A program made the position numbers and the translations under genes. Shown here one piece after another: positions 1-6,981 of a stretch of DNA of 16,832 bases (position 1 is its first letter; each line of letters starts with the position of its first letter). A model generated the notes under the pieces. The model saw nothing but the letters and a program-made list of their open reading frames with translations, made no database searches and was not told where the DNA came from. The stretch spans positions 1 through 16,832 of the forward strand of contig CBDVAK010000042.1 of the NCBI GenBank assembly GCA_965371945.1. Direction: 5' to 3'. The stretch is from CBDVAK01 sp965371945 (GTDB lineage: Bacteria > Pseudomonadota > Gammaproteobacteria > Competibacterales > JAHEDQ01).

Positions 1-10
1 CGTTCTAGCC

Positions 11-169
11 ATGCTGGATTCCCGCCTGCGCGGGAATGACGGGAGGGGAGGCTGCCTGGGTCGATGCTGGATTCCCGCCTGCGCGGGGATGACGAGAGGG
101 GAAGCTGCCTGGGTCGATGCTGGATTCCCGCCTGCGCGGGAATGACATGAGGGGGAAGCTGCTGCCTTC
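11..169. repeat. Three tandem 53-bp units with dRS3-like palindromes
   Basis: Three units begin at 11, 64 and 117, giving an exact 53-bp period. The first two are near-identical over their full length; the third diverges in its last third. Each unit carries a 20-bp imperfect palindrome of the form ATTCCC-N8-GGGAAT (18-37, 71-90, 124-143) with an 8-bp stem (ATTCCCGC/GCGGGAAT) and CTGC loop. Copy two has one stem substitution. The form matches the neisserial dRS3 consensus, and similar elements are scattered between genes in many proteobacteria. The array lies just past the end of the Pit gene, so the hairpins could protect the 3' end of that transcript or mark a mobile-repeat hotspot; neither role is shown by the sequence. 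Confidence 0.9.
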
Positions 170-197
170 ATCGAGCGAAGAAAGATTCGCGTCAGCG

Positions 198-1700
198 TCA
201 TTCCGTGGTCGGCGATACGTGGAACTCTCCGGCGATGTAGTCGAGCTGAGCCTGGAGCTTTTGGTTGACCACCTTGTTGACGGGTTCCGCCGGCTTCATT
301 CGCCAGACCTTGGATCGTTCCGCAAGGGTCTCGGCGAGCGCCCACTTGTACTGAAATCGCTGGTCGAAGAGCCCGGCCACGGCATCGATTTGTGCCTGGC
401 TGAGATAGTACCGGTCCAGATCGGCAAACTTCTCGGCACTGATCACCATGTGGTAGATCGTTGCGGCTTCGATCACCTGATCCAGTTGCTTTGACGACAG
501 GTTGGTCGTGTTGCGGAGTCTGCGGCGAAACTCCACCGCGGGTGTAATGTGCTGATCCTTGAGCTCCCCGAGGTGCTCGATTGGGACAGCCTGCCTTTCC
601 AAGTGTGCCAGTACCGGCTCGGTCACGGAAAACTGCACAACCTCGAAGACCTGCTGCCGGAACACGTTCTGCACCACGAACAGTAGGCTGAATGACAGCA
701 GTCCGGCGATAAGGGGGGTGGCAACCCAGCCACCGGCAATGCTGCCAAGCACGCTCCAGCGAATCTGGCGCGCGCCTTTGAGACCCTTCAACAGTCCGAT
801 GCCGATGATCGCTCCCACTACGGCCTGGGAGCTGGATACCGGGATCAGCGGAATCGTGGGTAGACCGTTGATGACCAGAAAATGCTCAAGACCGGTGGAA
901 GCGAAGATGAACAGCACCAGCGAGCTGGAAAGTACGACCACGAAAGCCGCTACCGGCGTCAATGGCATCAGGCTGTTGCCGACGGTCAGCATGACTCGCT
1001 TGGAATAGGTGAACACACCCACTGCGATTGCCAGGCCGCCGAGTAGAAACAGCTGCTGCACCGAGCTGAGCCGGAACAGTCCGGCGACTTCAATATCGGC
1101 GAATGGGGAGGAGGATACGAACACACCCATCACATTGCCGATATTGTTAGCGCCGAGACTATATGAACCAAAGGCCCCGGCAAGCACCAGAGCGATACGG
1201 GTGTACATATCCAGGCTGAGCAGATGAATGCGGGCCCACTGGATGAGGAACACGGTCAGCTTGTACAACAACGCACCAAAAATACCCCCCAGTATGGGCG
1301 CGGCTATCCAGGTGCTGACGATCTTGGTGAGTGCGCCCATGTCCGTGATGGAGCCGGTGAACCAGTTCCAGCCCACGATCGCCCCGACCACAGCCTGTGT
1401 TGTCGACACCGGCAGCTTCGCTTTGGTCATCCAGTAGACGGTGAGCGCGGCAGTGAGCGCGGCCGTGAAAGAACCCGCCAGTGCGTTGACCGCGCCCAGT
1501 TTGCCCAGGCCATGGGCGGCACCGGCGCCACCGATCACGGCGCCCAGGATCAGAAATATGCTACAAATCCAGGCCGCGGTGGTGAAGCGGATCATCCGCG
1601 CGCCCACGGCCGTGCCAAACACATTGGCAGCGTCGTTGGCGCCCAGTGACCAGCCTAAGAACAGACCGCTGGACAGGAAAATCAGCACGGTAATTTCCAT
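198..1700 (-). CDS. pit: Pit-family inorganic phosphate transporter (PiT/SLC20)
   Basis: This is a 500-residue inner-membrane, ion-coupled phosphate permease of the low-affinity Pit type. Two inverted-repeat halves are visible. The first has GANDAAN at residues 20-26 and PVSTTQAVVG at 97-106. The second has GANNIGN at 183-189 and PVSSSQAVVG at 287-296. About ten hydrophobic segments span residues 1-345. From about 355 the protein is hydrophilic, forming a 145-residue presumably cytoplasmic tail. The second motif has Asn where the signature usually has Asp. The ATG start follows a GGGGAAG ribosome site. The gene lies 33 bp downstream of the DUF47 gene, the usual partner of Pit transporters. 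Some PiT proteins carry sulfate, but the DUF47 partner and the upstream Pho box favour phosphate. Confidence 0.93.
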   Translation of the reverse strand: MEITVLIFLSSGLFLGWSLGANDAANVFGTAVGARMIRFTTAAWICSIFLILGAVIGGAGAAHGLGKLGAVNALAGSFTAALTAALTVYWMTKAKLPVSTTQAVVGAIVGWNWFTGSITDMGALTKIVSTWIAAPILGGIFGALLYKLTVFLIQWARIHLLSLDMYTRIALVLAGAFGSYSLGANNIGNVMGVFVSSSPFADIEVAGLFRLSSVQQLFLLGGLAIAVGVFTYSKRVMLTVGNSLMPLTPVAAFVVVLSSSLVLFIFASTGLEHFLVINGLPTIPLIPVSSSQAVVGAIIGIGLLKGLKGARQIRWSVLGSIAGGWVATPLIAGLLSFSLLFVVQNVFRQQVFEVVQFSVTEPVLAHLERQAVPIEHLGELKDQHITPAVEFRRRLRNTTNLSSKQLDQVIEAATIYHMVISAEKFADLDRYYLSQAQIDAVAGLFDQRFQYKWALAETLAERSKVWRMKPAEPVNKVVNQKLQAQLDYIAGEFHVSPTTE

Positions 1701-1733
1701 CTGGGCTTCCCCGAGTCTGGTTGCGGATCGCGC

Positions 1734-2399
1734 CTACAGCGATCGCTTGATGGTGTAGATGGAAATCTCGTCGCCCATTTCTTCGGCTTCGTCCGCCAAA
1801 TCGTCCAGCTTATCGATGAAATAGCGGACCTGCATCTTCTGGTCGAGGCCCAGCCCGGAGTCGAAGACGTCGCGTTTCAAACGATTCGCGATTCTGTCCA
1901 CCTCGTTTTCAAAGAACCCGATTTTGTGGGCGTTGTCTTCCACCGTGCGCAGATCCTTGAAGAACGCCCTCGCGGTCACCACAGCCGCCTCGACGCACTT
2001 GACACAGTTTTCCACCAGCTCGAGAAACAGGGCGCGTCGCTCCTCGTCGACTTGCCCCGGGTCCAGGTGGGGGCGCTCCACGGAGATTGCGGTGGCAATG
2101 TGCTCATACTCATCCAGCAGATAGTCCAGGTATTGAAGCAGGCTCAACACATCGCCGCGAGAATCGGGAATGAGCATTTCGGTGTACAGGGATCGGGCGA
2201 TTTCACGGCCCAGGTTGTTGCCTTTCTGTTCCATTTCCCTGAGTGTCCGCGACTGTTCCAGGTAGTCATCGTCGGCACCGTGGGTCAGGTATCGCCGCAT
2301 CAACAGCTCGAATTGAATCCCGGCCTGGGAGAGCGTATTGAGCATCTCATCGATCCGTCCCTCCAGTGCCTTGACCTTGCCGAACATCGCAATTGCCAT
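1734..2399 (-). CDS. DUF47 / PhoU-like Pit accessory protein (TIGR00153 family)
   Basis: This 221-residue soluble, almost entirely helical protein belongs to the DUF47 family, which is structurally related to PhoU. Family members are encoded beside Pit transporters and are thought to modulate them (OrfA of the rhizobial orfA-pit operon; YkaA in Bacillus). Typical features are an N-terminal helical stretch ending near RYLTHGADDD, a central segment with acidic and Glu/Asp-rich helices (LDYLLDEYEHIA, residues 91-102), and a conserved C-terminal acidic helix (FIDKLDDLADEAEEMGDEIS, about 194-213). The ATG at 2399 has GGGGGAAGG immediately upstream; a second ATG at 2387 has better spacing to that site and could be the true start. 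It is the first gene of the operon with pit and is served by the Pho-box promoter just upstream. Confidence 0.93.
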   Translation of the reverse strand: MAIAMFGKVKALEGRIDEMLNTLSQAGIQFELLMRRYLTHGADDDYLEQSRTLREMEQKGNNLGREIARSLYTEMLIPDSRGDVLSLLQYLDYLLDEYEHIATAISVERPHLDPGQVDEERRALFLELVENCVKCVEAAVVTARAFFKDLRTVEDNAHKIGFFENEVDRIANRLKRDVFDSGLGLDQKMQVRYFIDKLDDLADEAEEMGDEISIYTIKRSL

Positions 2400-2437
2400 A
2401 CCTTCCCCCTGTCAACAGTCCAGACCACAGCCCCGAC

Positions 2438-2459
2438 GATTATGGCAGTATTGTGACAG
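2438..2459 (-). promoter_or_regulatory. Pho box (PhoB-binding site) for the DUF47-pit operon
   Basis: On the minus strand two direct repeats, CTGTCAC and CTGCCAT, lie 11 bp apart, separated by AATA and followed by AATC. This fits the E. coli Pho box (two CTGTCAT-like repeats with A/T-rich 4-bp spacers) except at a few positions. The site starts 39 bp upstream of the DUF47 start codon. It overlaps the predicted -10 element rather than replacing a -35, which suggests repression by phosphorylated PhoB. This would match the reported PhoB repression of orfA-pit in Sinorhizobium meliloti. The direction of regulation is inferred. Confidence 0.75.
2439..2447 (-). promoter_or_regulatory. Extended -10 promoter of DUF47-pit
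   Basis: On the minus strand the sequence TGCCATAAT gives a -10 hexamer with five of six consensus bases plus the TGn extension, which can compensate for a poor -35. No convincing -35 is present 16-18 bp upstream. Transcription would start near 2432, leaving a leader of about 30 nt. The element lies inside the second half of the Pho box. Confidence 0.55.
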
Positions 2460-2517
2460 CAATTGGACTCTACTTCTCCACGAATCTCTGGACGACGCCG
2501 GTCAGGACATCAAGCAA

Positions 2518-2563
2518 CTGGAGGCTGTCCGAGAATAGCGATCTATTCTCGGACAGCCTCCAG
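2518..2563. repeat. Perfect 21-bp inverted repeat with 4-nt loop
   Basis: Arms at 2518-2538 and 2543-2563 are perfect reverse complements, separated only by CGAT. There is no T-tract on either side, so it is not a classical intrinsic terminator. It sits between the divergent DUF47-pit and FHA-kinase-phosphatase operons, about 55 bp behind the Pho box and 200 bp before the FHA gene. It could be a barrier hairpin, the remnant of a small non-autonomous element, or a protein-binding dyad. The rest of the intergenic region (2564-2764) shows no gene or other clear signal. Confidence 0.9.
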
Positions 2564-2764
2564 GGATGGCTTGGCCGTGGAGGTCGGTGATTCGATAGGT
2601 TTTCCTACGACACCCTGAGAATCCCCAACTTGTCGCGGTCATGGTCGCCGAGGCACGATCACGACGTGCTGCGGGTTGCCGCTGCCTGTACCCGAGTGCC
2701 GCCGGTTCCGGCAACAAGGACCCGGCCACGCCGCGTTTTGACATGACCTGACAGGACCGAACTC

Positions 2765-3469
2765 TTGGCTTACCTTCTCATTTTTTCAGGCAATGAACTG
2801 AAGGAGCAGCGCCAGCTCGATGGTGACCGTATCACCATCGGCCGGGCCCCGGACAACGACATCGTCCTGGCCAGCCCCGGCATATCGGCCCACCATGCGG
2901 TCATCGAGCGTCAGCGGCGCTCTTACCAGTTGATCGATCTGGCCAGCGCCAACGGCTTGCTGGTCAACGGACAGCGGGTCGAACGACAGACCCTGGCCTA
3001 TTGGGACGAGATCCGGATTCTCGACTATGTGCTCAAGTTTCGACCCCGTCCGCGCTTGCCGGGCGAGCAGGCCGGTGAACTCGAGATGACCGACCGCGGT
3101 GAACAGAACGCAGCCACCATGGAGGTCGATGTTTCCGCGATTCAGGATCTGCTCAAGCAACGGGCACAAAATCGCGCCAGCTACTATCTGCTTGCCAACG
3201 GCTCGGATGGACCAACCCGCCACCAATTGGACAAGGCGGATTTCCGCATTGGCAGGGCGGGGGACTGCGACGTGAGAACGGCAGGTTGGTTTGCCCCCCG
3301 CGTGGCCGCGCGTATCAAGCGTCAGAACGATTTCTTCTACGTTTTTCCCCAGCATCGCGGCAGGACACGAATCAACGGCGCCAAGATCTCGCAACCGACC
3401 CGGCTCAATGACGGTGACAGTCTCGAAGTGCGTGGTTTGTCGTGGGTGTTCAACAGGCATGCCGCATAG
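2765..3469 (+). CDS. Double FHA-domain protein
   Basis: This 234-residue cytoplasmic protein has two forkhead-associated domains, the modules that bind phosphothreonine peptides. FHA1 covers about residues 1-92 with ITIGR (23-27), SAHH (41-44) and the NG turn at 68-69. FHA2 covers about 139-231 with FRIGR (160-164) and RINGAKI (202-208). FHA2 has PRVAARI where FHA1 has the conserved Ser-x-x-His region, so its phosphopeptide pocket may be altered. The linker contains a Thr in the acidic context AATMEVDV (Thr118), a plausible kinase target. The TTG start is chosen because an in-frame TGA lies at 2744-2746 and no ATG or GTG lies between; AGGA at 2753-2756 provides a ribosome site. It is the first gene of a three-gene operon, only 10 bp before the kinase. 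Confidence 0.9.
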   Translation: MAYLLIFSGNELKEQRQLDGDRITIGRAPDNDIVLASPGISAHHAVIERQRRSYQLIDLASANGLLVNGQRVERQTLAYWDEIRILDYVLKFRPRPRLPGEQAGELEMTDRGEQNAATMEVDVSAIQDLLKQRAQNRASYYLLANGSDGPTRHQLDKADFRIGRAGDCDVRTAGWFAPRVAARIKRQNDFFYVFPQHRGRTRINGAKISQPTRLNDGDSLEVRGLSWVFNRHAA

Positions 3470-3479
3470 AACAGGGAGC

Positions 3480-4988
3480 GTGAACGCAGTTCGGATTCCG
3501 GGCTACAGGATCGAGCGGTTGATCGCGGAGGGCGGGATGGCCTCCGTGTACCTGGCCCGGCAGGAGTCCCTCGATCGTCCAGTCGCACTCAAGCTGCTGA
3601 GGCGGTTCGATAGCCCGATTGAGTCCGAACGCTTTCTCAACGAAGGCAGATTCATCGCATCGTTGAGCCACCGCAACATCATTACCATCCATGACCTCGG
3701 CCAGGCCGGAGAACGACATTACATCTCGATGGAATACCTGGAAGGCGGCAGCCTCCAGGAGCGTATCGGCCGGGAGTTGAGCGTCAATGACGCGCTGGAT
3801 TTGCTGGAACAACTCGGTGAGTGTCTCGATTTCGCCCATCGCAAAGGGATCGTTCATCGTGATATCAAGCCTGCCAACATTCTCTTCCATCGCGACGGGA
3901 CTCCCATACTCAGCGACTTCGGTATTGCCAAACTCAGGCAGGCCAACAGCGAACTGACCATGGATGGTATGGCGCTGGGCAGCCCTTACTATTTGAGTCC
4001 GGAGCAAGCCCGTTGCATGCCCCTGGATGGCCGTGCCGATATCTATGGCCTCGGTGTAATTTTTTTCGAGCTGCTCACCGGGCGCCGACCTTATCAAGGT
4101 GGCTCACCGGTAGAAGTAATCATGGCGCAAGTGAGCGAACCGGTTCCCAGGTTGCCCGGCAATCTGCAAGGCTACCAGGACTTTCTCGAGCGCCTGATGG
4201 CGAAAGATCGCGACCAGCGGTTTCCCACCGCGCGGGCCATGGTCAAGCACCTGCGCGCTTTGCGGGGCGTGTTAGACGCCGCGCCGGTATCCCCGGCGGG
4301 GGATTCCTCCGCGCGGATCACGACGCGAAGTCCGGATCGCACCAGGAAAATAGCCCTTGCGGCGGCGGCGGGCGGTGTGGCGCTGGTACTGGCGACTGCC
4401 GCGATGATCGTCGGCCCCAGCCGCGATGATGGAGGGGACCTGAGCAGCGCTGTCCGTTCCGGCGGTGCGGTGGCTGATCCGCCGCAGCCTCCCAGAGTGT
4501 CGGAGTCGCAGTCTGACCCGGGTAGCTGGTTGGAAACGCTGGCCCAGCCAGGCGTGACAGTTTCCGCGATCACCCTGGAGGACGAGGAGCAGGTTTTCGC
4601 ACCCGTTCAGGATCAGCCGGGCGAACCTGCGCTGCTAGCCGGCGGACCGAATCCGTGGCCGTCGACCGACACGCTGCTGAAGCAGGCGCAAACCGCGCTG
4701 GACGACTACCGCCTGACTACGCCCCGCGGTGACAATGCCTACCTCTATTACGGCGAAGTACTCGGGCGTGCCCCGAATCACCCCGAGGCCAGACAGGGCA
4801 TGGAGGCTATTGCCAATGCTTATGCCAGTCTGGCGGAACAAGCCCTGAGCCGGTTCAACCATGTTGCCGCGCGCCGATACCTGCGGCTCGGATTGGCCGT
4901 GGACCCCGACAATCGTCGCTTGTCGGTGCTCCGTATCCGCATGGTTGCATACAACGATTCCCCACCGGGCTTCCGAGGACGGAGATAG
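3480..4988 (+). CDS. Membrane Ser/Thr protein kinase with TPR-like C-terminal domain (PknB/PpkA type)
   Basis: This is a 502-residue Hanks-type kinase. The catalytic domain (about 9-262) has a glycine loop EGGMASVYLA (17-26), VALK with Lys38, HRDIKPAN (126-133, catalytic Asp128), DFG (146-148) and the activation segment ending GSPYYLSPEQ (167-176). Thr160 in the activation loop is a candidate autophosphorylation site. A Pro/Ser-rich juxtamembrane stretch leads to one transmembrane helix at about 291-311. Then come a low-complexity linker and an extracytoplasmic region at about 395-480 with TPR-like helices. The GTG at 3480 is chosen because it has GGGAG just upstream and starts right before the kinase fold; an ATG at 3459 is an alternative, and an upstream extension would run through the FHA gene. 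It lies 10 bp after the FHA gene and 3 bp before the phosphatase. Confidence 0.94.
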   Translation: MNAVRIPGYRIERLIAEGGMASVYLARQESLDRPVALKLLRRFDSPIESERFLNEGRFIASLSHRNIITIHDLGQAGERHYISMEYLEGGSLQERIGRELSVNDALDLLEQLGECLDFAHRKGIVHRDIKPANILFHRDGTPILSDFGIAKLRQANSELTMDGMALGSPYYLSPEQARCMPLDGRADIYGLGVIFFELLTGRRPYQGGSPVEVIMAQVSEPVPRLPGNLQGYQDFLERLMAKDRDQRFPTARAMVKHLRALRGVLDAAPVSPAGDSSARITTRSPDRTRKIALAAAAGGVALVLATAAMIVGPSRDDGGDLSSAVRSGGAVADPPQPPRVSESQSDPGSWLETLAQPGVTVSAITLEDEEQVFAPVQDQPGEPALLAGGPNPWPSTDTLLKQAQTALDDYRLTTPRGDNAYLYYGEVLGRAPNHPEARQGMEAIANAYASLAEQALSRFNHVAARRYLRLGLAVDPDNRRLSVLRIRMVAYNDSPPGFRGRR

Positions 4989-4991
4989 GTC

Positions 4992-5798
4992 GTGCCCTGG
5001 ACATTTGACACCGCGATGCACATCGGCGGGCGCAGCGAACAACAGGATCGAGTCTGCGTATTGAGCGCGGATGATGATCGGCATTTGCTGGTCGTTGCCG
5101 ATGGCATGGGGGGCCACAGCGATGGCGCCCTGGCGGCACAAACCGCTATCGAAACCGCCGAGCGGGCGTTCTCAGGGCCGAATGAGAAGGATCCGCAGAG
5201 CTTTCTGGAGGCGCTGTGCGTCAGCGCCCACCTTGCGATCGGCGACCTTGGCGGGGACCGCGGCGGTTCTCCCGGAAGCACCGGTGTATTCCTCCTCCTG
5301 GACGGTTCTGAAGCGTGGTGGGCGCATGTGGGCGACAGCCGTCTCTACCATTTTCGGGGTGGGCAGGTGTTGGCCACCACTGTCGACCATTCGGTGTTGC
5401 AGCTCATGCTTGCCAGCGGGGACCGTGACACAGAAGCGGACAATTCGACTGGCGCCGCGCGGGCACTACAAAACCAGCTCTACATGCGCCTTGGTGGTGA
5501 CCGTGATCCGGAGGCGGATGTTTCCTCGTCAACCGTGGTCCCCGGGGACGTGTTCTTGCTTTGCAGCGACGGTTTCTGGGCGCTCGTGCAACCCGAAGAA
5601 GTAGTGGATGCGTTGGCGGGTCGGTCGGGTGCACGGAGCGCTGCGCAAGGTTTGGTGTCGCTGGCCGCGCGCAGAGGTGGTCGCCATGGGGATAACATCA
5701 GTGTGGTGCTGGCGCGATGGACAGGTGTTGCATCCTCCGCACGCAGGATCTTGTCGCGGGTCCTGGGTCGCTCGCGCGCTCAGGAGTCCGCGCTGTAG
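4992..5798 (+). CDS. PP2C-family Ser/Thr protein phosphatase (PppA/Stp type)
   Basis: This 268-residue metal-dependent phosphatase should remove phosphate from Ser/Thr residues modified by the upstream kinase. All core PP2C motifs are present: QQDR (17-20), ADGMGGH (36-42, Asp37), GDSRLY (114-119), the LCSDGFW motif (190-196) and GDNISVVL (233-240). The Asp residues in these motifs coordinate the two Mn/Mg ions. There is no transmembrane segment, so it is cytoplasmic. The C-terminal 25 residues are basic and rich in Arg and Ser. The GTG start has GGAG about nine bases upstream, and the gene follows the kinase stop by 3 bp. It is the last gene of the FHA-kinase-phosphatase operon and converges on the aminotransferase with a 25-bp gap that has no clear terminator. 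Confidence 0.95.
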   Translation: MPWTFDTAMHIGGRSEQQDRVCVLSADDDRHLLVVADGMGGHSDGALAAQTAIETAERAFSGPNEKDPQSFLEALCVSAHLAIGDLGGDRGGSPGSTGVFLLLDGSEAWWAHVGDSRLYHFRGGQVLATTVDHSVLQLMLASGDRDTEADNSTGAARALQNQLYMRLGGDRDPEADVSSSTVVPGDVFLLCSDGFWALVQPEEVVDALAGRSGARSAAQGLVSLAARRGGRHGDNISVVLARWTGVASSARRILSRVLGRSRAQESAL

Positions 5799-5823
5799 GT
5801 TGCGCTCCGCGGGCATTGTGGGG

Positions 5824-6978
5824 TCAGGTGTACGCCGCAACGGCCTCCCCGAGCAGAGCCGCCGCCGTGGCAAGTTCCTGCGCCTCGTAGAAGGCGAAAC
5901 ACAGCCGTATGCAGTGATCCAGATCGGCGCTCACCGCACAACGGTTGCCGGGTGCGAACGCCAGTTGCCGACTACCGCACTGATCCAGCAGTCGTTGTGC
6001 GGACATACCCTGGGGCAGGGTCGCCCACAGAAAATAACCACCCCCGGGTTCCTCGAAGCCGAGTTCGGGAACCGAATCGCGCAGCGCGTCGCTTAGTACT
6101 TTGCTACGGTTTCTGAAAGTGGTCCGCAGCCTCGCCACATGTGCCGCCAGTGAACCGTCATCGATAATGGCATCGATCATCTGCCAGATGACCGGGTTGA
6201 GTGCGCCGCCGCTACGCAGTACACCGTGTGCGGCGATACGCTCGATCAGCGTCGGAGCGGCTTGAATCCAGCCGGCCCGCAGCCCTGGCCCCAGGATCTT
6301 GCTAAAGCTGCCCAGCGACACGACCCGTTGCCGCCCGCGGTCCAACGAAGCCAGAGGCTGCGGCGCCTGGCCCTGGTAGTGGAGCAGGTTGTAGGGCTCG
6401 TCGGAGACCACGGTGAACTTGTGCTGTTCGGCCAGATCGATCAGTTGCTCGCGACGCTGGTTGCTGAGCACCACGCTGGTGGGGTTGTGGTAGCCGGGGA
6501 TGCAATACACCAGATCGGGCTTTTCGCCGGCAGCGAGCAGCGCCGCCAGTGCTTCGGTATCGAGTCCGCGGCCATCGACGGGTACGCCGATCAACCGCAC
6601 ACCGCTGGATGCGAAGATGTCACGGGCCAGGAAATACGTCGGGTCTTCGCAGACCACCAGCCCTCCGGGTGGTACGAAGGTGGCGCACACCAGCGCCAGT
6701 GACAAGGAGATCGATCCTGCCGCCATCAAGGTTTCGGGGCTGATGTCGAAACCGTGTTCGGCACTCAGAAAACCTGCCAGCGTGGCACGTGAATCGCGGT
6801 CTCCGATACAGGTTCCGTACTGCAGAACCAACCGTTCGCCTGATTCCGAGAACCTCTGCGACGCCGCTTTGGCGAGCATGTCGAGAGGCAGCAGGCGTGG
6901 CGACGGCTGACCGAGCCCGAGATTGTAAAAACCCTCACTGGCGGGGCTCTGGATATAGGGGCCGGTCTGTGAAGTCAT
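5824..6978 (-). CDS. PLP-dependent aminotransferase, class I/II fold (2-aminoadipate/MocR-like)
   Basis: This 384-residue fold-type I aminotransferase resembles the catalytic half of MocR proteins and 2-aminoadipate/aromatic aminotransferases. It lacks a GntR DNA-binding domain, so it is an enzyme rather than a regulator. Visible residues are YGTCIGD (54-60), AAGSIS in the phosphate-binding loop (86-91), NP at 165-166, SDEPYN (192-197), SFSKILGPGLRAGW with the PLP lysine Lys227, and Arg358 in CIRLCF as the likely carboxylate-binding arginine. It would exchange the amino group between an amino acid and a 2-oxo acid; the substrate cannot be read from the sequence. The ATG lies 3 bp after the stop of the second ATPase gene, so it is the last gene of the ABC transporter operon, probably acting on the imported compound or a product of it. 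Confidence 0.9.
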   Translation of the reverse strand: MTSQTGPYIQSPASEGFYNLGLGQPSPRLLPLDMLAKAASQRFSESGERLVLQYGTCIGDRDSRATLAGFLSAEHGFDISPETLMAAGSISLSLALVCATFVPPGGLVVCEDPTYFLARDIFASSGVRLIGVPVDGRGLDTEALAALLAAGEKPDLVYCIPGYHNPTSVVLSNQRREQLIDLAEQHKFTVVSDEPYNLLHYQGQAPQPLASLDRGRQRVVSLGSFSKILGPGLRAGWIQAAPTLIERIAAHGVLRSGGALNPVIWQMIDAIIDDGSLAAHVARLRTTFRNRSKVLSDALRDSVPELGFEEPGGGYFLWATLPQGMSAQRLLDQCGSRQLAFAPGNRCAVSADLDHCIRLCFAFYEAQELATAAALLGEAVAAYT

Positions 6979-6981
6979 GGT

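Noticed and set aside
2338..2538. Plus-strand frame ending LDDAGQDIKQLEAVRE with its stop in the palindrome
   Set aside because: The last 20 residues look protein-like and could be a gene remnant followed by a terminator, but the frame overlaps the DUF47 gene antisense and nothing upstream supports a real gene.
2738..2743. Perfect TTGACA as -35 for the FHA operon
   Set aside because: A -10 at normal spacing would fall on the FHA start codon and the bases there do not resemble TATAAT.
2502..2744. 80-codon minus-strand ORF in the intergenic region
   Set aside because: It runs through one arm of the palindrome, has no clear ribosome site or recognisable domain, and its composition (many Arg, Ser, Ala) is like random translation of GC-rich DNA.
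2786..3460. 224-codon minus-strand ORF opposite the FHA gene
   Set aside because: The plus strand encodes two FHA domains here; the antisense frame has no recognisable motif.
3291..3479. Upstream extension of the kinase frame
   Set aside because: It lies wholly inside the FHA gene in another frame and has no kinase-family homology; the GTG at 3480 has a ribosome site.
2765..5798. Type VI secretion locus
   Set aside because: The trio resembles its regulatory genes, but no structural or effector gene of the system is present in the window.
5799..5823. Bidirectional terminator between phosphatase and aminotransferase genes
   Set aside because: Only short GC-rich pairings of about 5 bp can be drawn and no T-tract is present.
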